Shown piece by piece: positions 17,515 through 26,448 of a DNA stretch of 54,773 nt. Every line of letters begins with the position of its first letter. Positions within the stretch are counted from its first letter, which is position 1. The notes beneath the pieces were generated by a model. The model was not told the origin of the DNA and ran no database searches. It saw nothing but the letters and a program-made list of their open reading frames with translations. The stretch is taken from contig CADEER010000019.1 in assembly GCA_902826395.1 (NCBI GenBank), positions 3,829 through 58,601 on the forward strand. The letters run 5' to 3'. The position numbers and the translations under genes were made by a program. Source of the DNA: an uncultured bacterium (GTDB lineage Bacteria > Desulfobacterota > Binatia > HRBIN30 > CADEER01).

Positions 17515-17955
17515 ATGCTCTACGCTTTGACGGAGGCAAGTCCGCTGGACAGGTTCTGGGACTTCCGACGAGAATTCGATCGCCTCTTCGACGAGGCGTT
17601 CCCGTTCGGCAGACCGGAGGGTAGCTCGACGTCGTTCACCCCGGCGTTCGACTGGCAGGAGCAAGACGATGGGCTGTCGCTGCGGGTCGAAGTGCCCGGA
17701 GTCGAGCCCGACAAGCTGAACGTGTCGGTAACCGGCCACGTTCTCACCGTCGAGGGCGAACGCTGGTCCAAGAACGACGAGCACAGCGTCCACCGCAACG
17801 AACGCAGCTTCGGAAAATTCTCGAAGTCGCTTCATCTTCCCGAGCAGTACGATCTCGCGGCGGTCGAAGCCAAACACGAGAACGGCATCCTGACCCTGCG
17901 CATACCGAAGAGCGCCGCGGCAAAGCCGCGCAACATTCGCATCGAAGCGCGCTGA
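17515..17955 (+). CDS. Small heat shock protein, Hsp20 family
   Basis: 146-residue ATP-independent holdase chaperone. The N-terminal arm (FWDFRREFDRLFDEAF) is followed by the alpha-crystallin domain: FDWQEQDDGLSLRVEVPGVE, LNVSVTGHVLTVEGER, SFGKFSKSLHLPE and HENGILTLRIPK, then the C-terminal I-x-I motif (NIRI) used in oligomer assembly. The frame is open upstream, but AAAGGAGG immediately before the ATG at 17515 fixes the start. A second Hsp20 gene follows 36 nt later. Confidence 0.95.
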   Translation: MLYALTEASPLDRFWDFRREFDRLFDEAFPFGRPEGSSTSFTPAFDWQEQDDGLSLRVEVPGVEPDKLNVSVTGHVLTVEGERWSKNDEHSVHRNERSFGKFSKSLHLPEQYDLAAVEAKHENGILTLRIPKSAAAKPRNIRIEAR

Positions 17956-17991
17956 GGCGCGACCACCATCACCAGATCAGGAGGAGAGAAC

Positions 17992-18345
17992 ATGAGCACG
18001 AAAGAGCTGACGCGAGGGGCCGAGGCCACGTCGGTCAAGTACGTGACGCCCCGAGTCGAGATATCGGAAACGGAAACCGCCGTCCGCCTCTATGCGGATA
18101 TGCCCGGAGTAGGCCTCAACGGCGCTACGGTCGAGCTGCACGACGACGTGCTGAGCTTCGAGGGATCGGCGGAGAGCAGCAACGGGCGTTCCGCCAGACA
18201 CTATCGCCGCCGCTTCAACCTCTCCGACCCGGCCTTGTTCGACCTCGAAAAGATCGCCGCCAAGATGTCGCACGGTGTTCTCGAAGTCGAAATTCCGAAA
18301 GCGGCGAAGCCTCAGCCGCGCCAGATCAAGATCGCGACCACCTGA
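17992..18345 (+). CDS. Small heat shock protein, Hsp20 family (second copy, short N-terminus)
   Basis: 117-residue Hsp20 with a shorter N-terminal arm than its neighbour. Crystallin-domain marks are YVTPRVEISETETAVRLYADM, VELHDDVLSFEGSA, ARHYRRRFNLSD and MSHGVLEVEIPKA, and the C-terminal I-x-I is IKI. AGGAGGAGAG lies just before the ATG. Tandem divergent Hsp20 genes of this kind usually form hetero-oligomers or a two-component chaperone; that is inference from the pairing. Confidence 0.94.
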   Translation: MSTKELTRGAEATSVKYVTPRVEISETETAVRLYADMPGVGLNGATVELHDDVLSFEGSAESSNGRSARHYRRRFNLSDPALFDLEKIAAKMSHGVLEVEIPKAAKPQPRQIKIATT

Positions 18346-18404
18346 CCGACGTCGCGGCGCGCGACGCGCCGTGACACCTGCAGCGCAAGGCCCCCGACCA
18401 GGCA

Positions 18405-18442
18405 GAAGGCCGTCCGGAGCGAGATGCTTCGCGACGGCCTTC
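18405..18442 (+). terminator. Long hairpin between the Hsp20 pair and aceE
   Basis: GAAGGCCGTC (18405-18414) pairs with GACGGCCTTC (18433-18442), and the enclosed sequence contains a further short GCGA/TCGC pairing. There is no T-run, and it ends only 16 nt before the aceE ATG. It may act as a rho-assisted terminator for the Hsp20 operon or as a leader structure of aceE. Confidence 0.4.
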
Positions 18443-18458
18443 GCGCTATGGTCGCGGC

Positions 18459-21113
18459 ATGAGTCATTCCGGCGATACGAACCCTCGTGACACTGAAGCG
18501 TGGCTGGAATCCTTCGACGCCGTCGTGCACGGAGACGGCCCCGACCGCGCCCGTTATCTACTTGATCGACTGGTCGAGAGAGGCAACACCGCCGGCCTGT
18601 CGCGTCCCTTCTCCGCCAACACACCCTACGTCAACACCATCCCTCTCGGGCGGCAGCCCGCTTATCCCGGCGATCTCGACCTCGAGCGACGGATCCGGGC
18701 GATCCTGCGCTGGAACGCCATGGCGATGGTGGTGCGGGCGAACCGCGCATTCTCCGGAATCGGCGGACACATCTCCACCTACGCCTCTTGCGCGAGCTTG
18801 TACGACGTCGGCTTCCATCACTTCTTCCGCGCCGGCACGGAGGATCGCGCCGGCGATCACATCTTCTTCCAGGGACACGCGTCGCCGGGCATTTATGCTC
18901 GCGCCTACCTGGAAGGTCGCATCGACGCCACCTTGCTCCACCGCTTCCGGCGCGAGAGCTCCGCTGCCGGCCTGTCTTCCTATCCACACCCCTGGCTCAT
19001 GCCCGATTTCTGGGAGTTCCCGACCGTCTCGATGGGCCTGTCGCCCATCGCTTCGATCTACCAGGCGAGGTTCAACCGCTACCTCCGCGATCGCGGCATC
19101 CGGGACACCGATTCATCGCGCATCTGGGCGTTTCTCGGCGACGGCGAAACGGACGAGCCGGAAGCCCTGGGCGCCATTACGCTGGCGTCGCGCGAGCACC
19201 TCGACAATCTGATCTGGGTCATCAACTGCAACCTGCAGAGACTCGACGGGCCGGTTCGCGGCAACGGCAAGATCATCCAGGAGCTCGAAGCCGTCTTTCG
19301 CGGCGCCGGGTGGAACGTCATCAAAGTCATCTGGGGCGACGATTGGGATCCTCTCCTGGCACAGGACGAGAGCGGCCTCCTGGTCAAACGGATGGGCGAG
19401 GTTCCCGACGGGCAGTACCAGAAGTATTCGGTCTCGGCGGGCGACTTCATCCGCAAGGACTTCTTCGGGAAGTATCCCGAGACTCTCGATCTCGTGCGCG
19501 ACCTGACCGACGTCAAGCTCGCCAAAATGCGGCGCGGCGGCCACGACAGCCACAAGATCCACGCCGCCTATCGCGCCGCGGTCAATCACGCCGACGGCCC
19601 CACGGTGATCCTCGCCAAGACCATCAAAGGCTTCGGCCTCGGCGAGGCCGGCGAGGGACGCAACGTCACGCACCAGCAGAAGAAGCTGAGCGAGAAGGAG
19701 CTGCGCGAGTTTCGCGACCGCTTCGGCATCCCGATCGCGGACTCCGAGATCGACGAGACCCCCTTCTATCGCCCACCCGCCGACAGCGCCGAGATTCGCT
19801 ACTTGCGGGAGCGGCGCGAGGCCCTCGGCGGACCGATCCCGCGGCGCCGCGTGCGGGCGAAGCCGATCGATGTCCCGACGCTCGCGCAGCTCGAAGAGTT
19901 TCTCGACGGCACCGGCGAGCGCGAGGCCGCGACCACCATGGTGATGGTGCGGCTGCTGCAGAGGCTCATGAACGATCCGACGATCGGCGACCTGATTGTC
20001 CCAATCGTACCCGACGAAGCTCGCACTTTCGGAATGGATGCGCTGTTTCGAAAGTTCGGCATCTACTCGCGCGTCGGGCAGCAATACGATCCGGCCGACT
20101 CTGACGTCGTGCTCTACTACCGCGAGGCCGTCGACGGCCAATTGCTCGAGGAGGGCATCACCGAGGCTGGATCGATGTCTTCGTTCCTCGCCGCCGGCAG
20201 CGCCTACGCTACCCACGGCGTCAACACCATCCCGTTCTTCTTCTTCTACTCGATGTTCGGATTCCAACGCATCGGCGATCTCATCTGGCAGAACGCCGAC
20301 CAACGCGGCCGCGGCTTTCTCATCGGCGGTACCGCCGGGCGAACGACGCTCGCGGGAGAAGGTCTGCAACACCAGGACGGACACAGCCATATTCTGGCCA
20401 GCACCGTACCTACGCTCAAAGCCTATGACCCGGCGTTCTCGTTCGAGATCGCAGTGATCGTGCAAGACGGCCTGCGGCGCATGTATACGGACGGCGAAAC
20501 CTGCTTCTACTACATCACTGTCGCCAACGAGATGTACCCGATGCCGCCGATGCCCGAGGGTGTCGAGGAGGGAATCCGCCGCGGCATTTACAGATTCCGC
20601 GCCAGCTCTCTCACCAATGCACCGCGGGTCAATCTGCTCGGCAGCGGCGCCATCGTGCGCGAGGCGCTCGCGGCGCAGGCCGCGCTGGAGGAGCGCGGCA
20701 TCGCCGCCGATGTCTGGAGCGTCACCAGCTTCAGCGAGTTGCGCCGCGACGCCATGGCGGCCGAGCGCTGGAACATGCTGCATCCCACCGAGCCGCCGCG
20801 CTCGTCCTATCTTGCCCAGGTGCTCGGCGACGATCCGGCACCGCTCGTCGCGGCATCCGACTATATGCGCATCGTCGCCGACCAGATCACCCGATACGTG
20901 CCCGGAGACCTGCTCTGCCTCGGCACCGATGGCTTTGGACGCAGCGACACGCGCGAGGCCCTGCGCCGGTTCTTCGAAGTGGACGCGGCCGCAATCTCGA
21001 TTGCCGCGCTCTACCAGCTCTCCCGGACCGGCGCCGTCGACGCGCAAGATGTGGCTCAGGCGATCCGCGATCTCGGCGTCGATCCGGACCAACCCGATCC
21101 GGCGACTGCCTGA
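18459..21113 (+). CDS. aceE: Pyruvate dehydrogenase E1 component, homodimeric type (AceE)
   Basis: Thiamine-diphosphate enzyme that decarboxylates pyruvate and acetylates the lipoyl domain of E2. 884 residues matches the homodimeric proteobacterial E1 (about 885). Landmarks are RWNAMAMVVRANR, GGHISTYASCASLYDVGFHHFF, the ThDP motif AFLGDGETDEPEALG...NCNLQRLDGPVRGNGKI, KTIKGFGLGEAGEGRN, EEGITEAGSMSSFLAAG and GLQHQDGHSHI. The E2 (aceF) and E3 (lpd) genes are not in the window, so aceE is not in the usual aceEF arrangement here. It is convergent with nadE. Confidence 0.96.
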   Translation: MSHSGDTNPRDTEAWLESFDAVVHGDGPDRARYLLDRLVERGNTAGLSRPFSANTPYVNTIPLGRQPAYPGDLDLERRIRAILRWNAMAMVVRANRAFSGIGGHISTYASCASLYDVGFHHFFRAGTEDRAGDHIFFQGHASPGIYARAYLEGRIDATLLHRFRRESSAAGLSSYPHPWLMPDFWEFPTVSMGLSPIASIYQARFNRYLRDRGIRDTDSSRIWAFLGDGETDEPEALGAITLASREHLDNLIWVINCNLQRLDGPVRGNGKIIQELEAVFRGAGWNVIKVIWGDDWDPLLAQDESGLLVKRMGEVPDGQYQKYSVSAGDFIRKDFFGKYPETLDLVRDLTDVKLAKMRRGGHDSHKIHAAYRAAVNHADGPTVILAKTIKGFGLGEAGEGRNVTHQQKKLSEKELREFRDRFGIPIADSEIDETPFYRPPADSAEIRYLRERREALGGPIPRRRVRAKPIDVPTLAQLEEFLDGTGEREAATTMVMVRLLQRLMNDPTIGDLIVPIVPDEARTFGMDALFRKFGIYSRVGQQYDPADSDVVLYYREAVDGQLLEEGITEAGSMSSFLAAGSAYATHGVNTIPFFFFYSMFGFQRIGDLIWQNADQRGRGFLIGGTAGRTTLAGEGLQHQDGHSHILASTVPTLKAYDPAFSFEIAVIVQDGLRRMYTDGETCFYYITVANEMYPMPPMPEGVEEGIRRGIYRFRASSLTNAPRVNLLGSGAIVREALAAQAALEERGIAADVWSVTSFSELRRDAMAAERWNMLHPTEPPRSSYLAQVLGDDPAPLVAASDYMRIVADQITRYVPGDLLCLGTDGFGRSDTREALRRFFEVDAAAISIAALYQLSRTGAVDAQDVAQAIRDLGVDPDQPDPATA

Positions 21114-21119
21114 TCCCCT

Positions 21120-21139
21120 CGCCCGGCTCGGCTCGGGCG
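21120..21139. terminator. Hairpin between convergent aceE and nadE
   Basis: CGCCCG (21120-21125) pairs with CGGGCG (21134-21139) over an 8-nt loop, filling the 27-nt gap between the two convergent stops. No T-run; it could serve as a shared bidirectional terminator. Confidence 0.35.
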
Positions 21140-21140
21140 A

Positions 21141-23150
21141 TCAGATACTCTCCGGGACGGCGCGTGCCGCCGCCAACCAGGCAACCGAGCTCGCGTCCGA
21201 CGGCATGCGCCAGTCGCCGCGCGGCGACAGGGACCCGCCGGAGCCGACCTTGGGACCGTCGGGTAGACAGTCGCGTTTGAACTGGCTCGCGAAGAAACGA
21301 TCGAGAAAGACGATCAGCCATTTACGGATCTCGCCAATCGCGTATCGCCCTTCGAACGCGTGTAAGCACATGCGCGCGATGCGCGCTGGATCCGAGCCGA
21401 AACGCAGGAAGTGATAGAGGAAGAAATCGTGCAGCTCATACGGACCGACGATCTCCTCCGATCGTTGCGCAATCTCGCCGGCGGCGTCGGGGCGCTTCAG
21501 CTCCGGCGATATCGGCGTCGCCAAGATATCTTCCAGCACCGCGCGCACTTCCACTTCTCCGGCAAACACGGTCTCGGCTGACCAGCGGATCAAATAGGTG
21601 ACGAGAGTCTTCGGGACGCCGGCGTTGACTCCGTAGTGCGACATGTGGTCGCCGCCGTAGGTGCACCACCCGAGCGCCAACTCGGAGAGATCCCCGGTGC
21701 CGAGGTCGATACCGCGATGGCGCGATGCCATCGCGAACAGGAGAATCTTGCGAATCCACGCCTGGACGTTCTCGAAGGTCAGGTCCTCGACGGTCGACGG
21801 ATGATCGATGACCGCAAAGACGTCCTCACTGAGCTGGTTGATCGAAAGCTCGAACAGTCGTGCGCCGATCGCATTCGACAAGGCGCGCGCGTTGCCGAGC
21901 GTGCGCTCGGTGGTGCCGAGCCCCGGCATCGTCACGGCCACGATGCGCTCCCTCGGCAGCTCGAGTAGATCCACCGCGCGGCTCGCCACGAGCAGGGCGT
22001 GCGTAGAATCCTGTCCGCCCGAGACTCCGATGACGATACGGCGCGATTCCTCCGGCAGCGCATTCAGGCGCCTCGCCAGCGACGTCGCCTGGATGTTGAA
22101 GACCTCGCGACAGCGCTCGTCGCGCCGTTCCGGGTCGGCGGGAACGAATGGATGAGCGGCGATCGCGCGGCGAAACGAAAGGTTGCCGTCGAAGCGCCTC
22201 GCGTCGCGATTGTCGCCGAACTCCACTGTTCGAAACGCGCGAGCGAAGTCCGCCGCATTGTCGGCGAACGACGACTGACGTACGCGATCCTGCGTCAGCG
22301 ACCGCAGGTCCACGTCGACGACCGCCGTCGTGCCGTACATCGTGAATCGTTCGCTCGCCGCGAGCAGTGTACCGCGCTCGGCGATCATGCCCTGCCCGTC
22401 CCATGCCAGGTCGTCGGTCGATTCGCCGAAGCCGGCGGCGCTGTACATCTGCACCGCCAGATTTGCCGCCGAAGACGCAACCACCAGATCGCGCCGGTAC
22501 TCCGCCTTGGCGACAGTTACGTTCGAGGCGGAGAGATTGGCGAGAATGGTCGCCCCGTGCAGCGCCGCCACCGCGCTCGGCGGAATCGGCACCCACAGGT
22601 CCTCGCAGACCTCGACATGAAGGGCGAAGCCCTCGATGTGGCGGGCTCGGAGAATCAGGTTCGTCCCGACCGGCACCACCTTCCCCAACAGCTCGATCTC
22701 GGTAGAACGACAGGCGCGCGCCGGCGAGAACCAACGGCGCTCGTAGAACTCCCGGTAGTTGGGAAGGTAGCTCTTCGGCGCGATCCCTATCGCCGCGCCG
22801 CGGTAGAGAGTCACCGCGCAATTGAAGAGGCCGCCGTCGAGCGCCAGAGGCAGCCCGACGCTGACGGCCATGTTCATGTGCGCCGTTTCACCCGCAACGG
22901 TGGACAGGGCATCTACGGCCGCGTGCTGCAGAACGTCGTCGAAGAAGAGGTCGCCGCACGTATAGGCGGTCAGACCCAGCTCCGGGCAGAGCGCGTACAC
23001 GGCGCCATCTTCGTGCGCAGCCGCGAGGAGTCGCAGATGCTCGACTGCATTCGCAGCCGCGTCGCCCACACTCACGCGTGGCACGACCACAGCGACCCGT
23101 GCGAAGCCGTGACGGCGGACGTCGAGAAAAGATGATCGTCGATCGATCAT
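21141..23150 (-). CDS. nadE: Glutamine-dependent NAD+ synthetase NadE
   Basis: Last step of NAD biosynthesis: amidates nicotinate adenine dinucleotide using ammonia from glutamine. Residues 15-290 form the nitrilase-type glutaminase with the E57-K126-C182 triad (CPELG, PKSYLPNY, EVCEDLW), closely matching the spacing of the mycobacterial enzyme. Residues about 345-669 form the synthetase with the P-loop SGGQDST (377-383). 669 residues is the long two-domain form. I start at the ATG of 23150; the frame runs 121 codons further upstream without family resemblance. The ribosome site is weak. Confidence 0.95.
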   Translation of the reverse strand: MIDRRSSFLDVRRHGFARVAVVVPRVSVGDAAANAVEHLRLLAAAHEDGAVYALCPELGLTAYTCGDLFFDDVLQHAAVDALSTVAGETAHMNMAVSVGLPLALDGGLFNCAVTLYRGAAIGIAPKSYLPNYREFYERRWFSPARACRSTEIELLGKVVPVGTNLILRARHIEGFALHVEVCEDLWVPIPPSAVAALHGATILANLSASNVTVAKAEYRRDLVVASSAANLAVQMYSAAGFGESTDDLAWDGQGMIAERGTLLAASERFTMYGTTAVVDVDLRSLTQDRVRQSSFADNAADFARAFRTVEFGDNRDARRFDGNLSFRRAIAAHPFVPADPERRDERCREVFNIQATSLARRLNALPEESRRIVIGVSGGQDSTHALLVASRAVDLLELPRERIVAVTMPGLGTTERTLGNARALSNAIGARLFELSINQLSEDVFAVIDHPSTVEDLTFENVQAWIRKILLFAMASRHRGIDLGTGDLSELALGWCTYGGDHMSHYGVNAGVPKTLVTYLIRWSAETVFAGEVEVRAVLEDILATPISPELKRPDAAGEIAQRSEEIVGPYELHDFFLYHFLRFGSDPARIARMCLHAFEGRYAIGEIRKWLIVFLDRFFASQFKRDCLPDGPKVGSGGSLSPRGDWRMPSDASSVAWLAAARAVPESI

Positions 23151-23364
23151 GAGATGGTCGCTCGGCCAGCGGGCTTTGCATACCCCAAAGGCGCTGCGCA
23201 CATCATACACACACACGGGACCACGTAAACGACATGCTCTCGTTCCCGATTCCTCGGTCGGGCCATCGCCTCGCCATATCCAGTTGCTAGCCTCCGACAT
23301 GGTCGTACCCTGGGGTGACAAGCAGCCGCGTCTGATATAACTCGCCCCATGGATAGGGAGTGCC

Positions 23365-23595
23365 ATGGGAGCCATCATCGATTTCGAAGCGCACCGTGCG
23401 CGGCGCGCCGTCCGTCGGCCAGTGGGACACGGCGGGCAATTCGTCGAGTGTGAAAACTGCCGAGAATGCCACCCAGTCGTCCGCATGGCTGGAGGCGAGG
23501 AGCGATGCGTCACCGCCTTCTACGACGGTCGCAAATGGTTCTGTAAGAATCGCGGCTGTCGCCAGGCCTGGTTGAAGCCACTGCAATCGTCTTGA
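23365..23595 (+). CDS. Small Cys-rich putative zinc-ribbon protein
   Basis: 76-residue protein with GGGAGTG just before the ATG. The N-terminus is MGAIIDFEAHRARRAVRR and the rest has ordered cysteines: CENCREC, then C in EERCV, and WFCKNRGC near the end. Two CxxC-like knuckles about 25 residues apart suggest a zinc ribbon, possibly a nucleic-acid or protein adaptor. I recognise no family. The opposite-strand frame overlapping it looks like noise. It lies between divergent nadE and the ABC protein gene. Confidence 0.6.
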   Translation: MGAIIDFEAHRARRAVRRPVGHGGQFVECENCRECHPVVRMAGGEERCVTAFYDGRKWFCKNRGCRQAWLKPLQSS

Positions 23596-23711
23596 GCTCC
23601 GGGCGCCAAGTCCGGACCGTTGAATAACGCCGCCGGGCCTGCCATCGGTTCGCTAGATCGCCGCCGCCGCGACCAACCCGCGGCCAGGGATCCCGGCGAA
23701 TTGCACTCGGC

Positions 23712-24764
23712 ATGGCGAACGCGCACATCGAACGACTGCAGCTTCACGAGGTCGTGTCATCGCTCGACCTGCGCATCGCTGACGGCGAGGCCATCAGCAT
23801 CCTCGGCGCGAGTCGCTCTCACAACACGCGACTGCTGCGCGCCATCGCCGGGCTCGAACCGCTCGACGCCGGCAGCATCGTCATCGGCGGAAGCCCGGTG
23901 CAGTCCCTGCCCCCGGGGCGCCGCGGCGTGGCGATGGTCTTTCGGGATCTGGCGCTCTACCCGCACCTCGATGTCGAAGGAAACATCGCATTCCCGCTGC
24001 GGGCCCATGCGAAGCCGGAGAGCGATCCGCGCGATCGTATCGACGACCTGGCCCACCAGTTCGATCTGCACGGCTGTCTCGATGCAATCCCCGCCGAGCT
24101 GACCGCGGCGCAACGCGTGCGCGTCGCGATCGCCCGCGCCCTAGCGCCGCGCCCGTCGCTGCTGCTGATCGACGACGCGCTCGCGGATCTTTCGAGCACC
24201 GAGCGCCTGGAGTTGCGCGGCGTGCTTCGACGCCTCCAGAGATCCTGGCGGTTGACCACACTGTACGCGGCAAGCGACTCGATCGAGGCGATGGGTCTCG
24301 CCGACCGCATCGCCATTCTGGCAAACGGCACCCTGCAACAGATCGACACGCCGGCCTTTCTGTACGCCAATCCCGCCACCGTCGCCGTCGCACAGACTCT
24401 CGGTGTGCCGCGCATCAACCTTCTCGAAGGCTCGCTCGTCGGCGATCGGCTCCAACTCGCCGATCAGGAGATCCGTCTCCCCACATCGCCACGCGCGGGA
24501 GCGACGAGCGACGTACTGGTGGGAATCCGCCCCGAGGCATTCGACGTCAACGGCGAGCGGAAGGACGCCGTCCTAGCCGTGCTCGATCCGAGCAGCCGGG
24601 AATTCTTCGGCAGTCACGCGATCGTCCACGGGCGCGTCGGCGATCAACCTGTCCGCGTTCGCGTCTCCGGCAACGCCGCCGACGTGCCACGGCGGGCGTA
24701 CGCAGCGGCCGCATCGCTGCTGCTGTTTCGGCGCGACAGCGGCGAGCGCCTGGTGATGGAGTAA
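23712..24764 (+). CDS. MalK/UgpC-like ABC protein with all ATPase motifs degenerate (putative pseudo-ATPase)
   Basis: 350-residue protein with the fold order of carbohydrate-importer ATPases: nucleotide-binding domain (about 1-225) plus C-terminal TOBE-type region (about 235-345, VLVGIRPEAFDV). Every catalytic motif is changed. Walker A reads GASRSHNTR (32-40) where GPSGCGKST is expected, so the lysine is lost. The Q-loop Gln is R78 (VFRDLALYPHL), the signature LSGGQ is LTAAQ (130-134), Walker B DEP is DDA (154-156) and the switch His is S188 (YAASD). The scaffold between motifs is well conserved. The frame is intact over 1053 nt, which argues against a recent pseudogene. No permease or binding-protein gene lies nearby. 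No clear ribosome site. Confidence 0.85.
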   Translation: MANAHIERLQLHEVVSSLDLRIADGEAISILGASRSHNTRLLRAIAGLEPLDAGSIVIGGSPVQSLPPGRRGVAMVFRDLALYPHLDVEGNIAFPLRAHAKPESDPRDRIDDLAHQFDLHGCLDAIPAELTAAQRVRVAIARALAPRPSLLLIDDALADLSSTERLELRGVLRRLQRSWRLTTLYAASDSIEAMGLADRIAILANGTLQQIDTPAFLYANPATVAVAQTLGVPRINLLEGSLVGDRLQLADQEIRLPTSPRAGATSDVLVGIRPEAFDVNGERKDAVLAVLDPSSREFFGSHAIVHGRVGDQPVRVRVSGNAADVPRRAYAAAASLLLFRRDSGERLVME

Positions 24765-24828
24765 TGGATTTGCCGCACGGAACCGAAACCCGTACCTTCG
24801 GGTCTATCCGATGAAGGAACCCTGTTCG

Positions 24829-25545
24829 ATGAAGTCGTTCGCGCACATGATCGCCCTTGCTACCTCGATGACTCTCATCGCCGCCGTCGGCGTCGCGGAG
24901 CCGATTGCGCCGCCCTCCATTGCGGTCACCGGACAGGGCGAGCACTCCGCCCCTCCAACCCTTGCCGTCGTCGGATTCGCCGTCGAGACCGCCGCGCCGA
25001 CCGCCGGCCAGGCCATGGACGAGAACGCGCGCAAGAGCCAGGCGGTGAGCGACGCGATCAAGGCCGCCATCGGAGACAAAGACCGTCTCTCGACGGCCGG
25101 CTTCGGACTCGACCCGGTGTACGACCATCGGCAGGAGCGCACCGGCAATCAGCCCCCCGCGATCACCGGCTACATCGCCCGCAACGAGGTGCGCGTCGAA
25201 ACCTTGAACACCAAGGATGTCGGGCAACTGATCGATCTGGCCACCAAGGCCGGGGCGAACCGGGTGTCCGGGCTTCACTTCACCATCGAAGACCAACGAG
25301 AGGCGCGTGACCGAGCGCTCGAAAAGGCCGCCGAGGATGCCAAGCGGCAGGCGAACACCATCGCCTCGTCGCTCGGAGTGCGCGTTGGCAAGGTTCTCGC
25401 GGCCACTACGTCACTCGCCAGCCAACCGCCGCCGATGCCATTTTTTCGAGCTGCAATGGCGATGGAAGCGCAAGCGACAACTCCGATCGAACCTGGCGAC
25501 GTACGCATCGAAGCAACCTTGCACGTCACCTTCGCAATCGACTGA
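24829..25545 (+). CDS. SIMPL-domain (DUF541) exported protein
   Basis: Periplasmic or surface protein of the SIMPL family, function not established. Residues 1-24 form a Sec signal peptide (MKSFAHMIALATSMTLIAAV). The mature part has the family pattern: IAVTGQGEHSAPPTLAVVGF, ARKSQAVSDAIKAAIG, TGYIARNEVRVET, ALEKAAEDAKRQANTIAS and the final VRIEATLHVTFAI strand. I chose ATG 24829 because AAGGA lies 10 nt upstream; the ATG at 24811 would add six residues ahead of the signal peptide. Convergent with the acyltransferase 13 nt away. Confidence 0.88.
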   Translation: MKSFAHMIALATSMTLIAAVGVAEPIAPPSIAVTGQGEHSAPPTLAVVGFAVETAAPTAGQAMDENARKSQAVSDAIKAAIGDKDRLSTAGFGLDPVYDHRQERTGNQPPAITGYIARNEVRVETLNTKDVGQLIDLATKAGANRVSGLHFTIEDQREARDRALEKAAEDAKRQANTIASSLGVRVGKVLAATTSLASQPPPMPFFRAAMAMEAQATTPIEPGDVRIEATLHVTFAID

Positions 25546-25558
25546 CGCGCGAGCCAGC

Positions 25559-26371
25559 TCACGTCGTCGGGTGGGCCTCGAGCGCGCCGCTGATGGCCGC
25601 CCGCGTGCGCTCGCTGAGCTCATCTACGAGATCCGACAGTTCGGCTTCCGCGCCTGCCCTCGCGGTTTCGATCGGTGTGCAGAAATCGACGAAGATCTCG
25701 CTGCCAGGATTGAGCTTCCACCAAGCGGTCCGCGCCAGAGCCCGGTGAGCGCCGCCAATCGCCGTTGGCAACAGCGGCAAATCGTTCGCCAGCGCGAAGT
25801 GAAAGGCGCCCTTCTTGAACGGCAGCAACTCACCGGTCTGCGATCGAGTACCCTCGACGAAGAAGACGATCTGGCCGCGCACACCGGCGAGCGCCGCAGC
25901 CGAGATCGAGCGAATCGCGCTCGATCTCCGGTCGCGGTCGACGATGATCTGGCCCGACGGCTTCAACACCCAACCGATGACGGGCCACCATGTCAGCTCC
26001 CGCTTGGCTACGAAGCGCATCGGCACCGGTACGGCGCTCATCAGGGCCATCACGTCGAACAGACTCGTGTGGTTCGCGCAGATGACGTGCGTGCGGCGCC
26101 AATCGATGGGGCTCTCTTCGCGCATCGAGAACGACATCCTGGTGAGCTTGAAGATGCCCGGCGCAAACAGCTCGCGCCCCACGAACTCGAGGCTCAGGAC
26201 GTTGCGGTCGATCTGCCTCTCGAGCGCGTCGTCATCGCCCAACCATCGCCGAACGACGCCGATCAGGTACCGCGCATAGACGAGCAAGACCAGCGGCAGC
26301 CCGACCATCGCCGTCCATACCAGGCAGAGACCGACGCGGATCCAACTTCCCATCAGATGCAGAAGGTTCAT
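25559..26371 (-). CDS. 1-acyl-sn-glycerol-3-phosphate acyltransferase-like protein (PlsC family)
   Basis: Membrane acyltransferase that probably makes phosphatidic acid for phospholipid synthesis. An N-terminal membrane segment (about 10-35) precedes the acyltransferase domain with motif I NHTSLFD (HxxxxD), motif III FFVEGTRS, and PLLPTAIGG as motif IV. 270 residues is typical. It lies 77 nt after argC on the same strand. Acyl-acceptor specificity cannot be settled from sequence. Confidence 0.9.
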   Translation of the reverse strand: MNLLHLMGSWIRVGLCLVWTAMVGLPLVLLVYARYLIGVVRRWLGDDDALERQIDRNVLSLEFVGRELFAPGIFKLTRMSFSMREESPIDWRRTHVICANHTSLFDVMALMSAVPVPMRFVAKRELTWWPVIGWVLKPSGQIIVDRDRRSSAIRSISAAALAGVRGQIVFFVEGTRSQTGELLPFKKGAFHFALANDLPLLPTAIGGAHRALARTAWWKLNPGSEIFVDFCTPIETARAGAEAELSDLVDELSERTRAAISGALEAHPTT

Positions 26372-26448
26372 TCCCCGCCGCCACTACAATGCGAGCACCG
26401 AACTTCCCGAGTCGTCGCGTTCGCTGCAGACCGGCGCCGAGCCGCCGA

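Noticed and set aside
23151..23513. N-terminal extension of nadE by 121 codons
   Set aside because: The extension has no family resemblance and the ATG at 23150 gives the normal nitrilase-type start and length.
23712..24764. Ordinary sugar-importer ATPase
   Set aside because: Walker A, Walker B, signature and switch motifs are all altered, so hydrolysis is unlikely even though the family is recognised.
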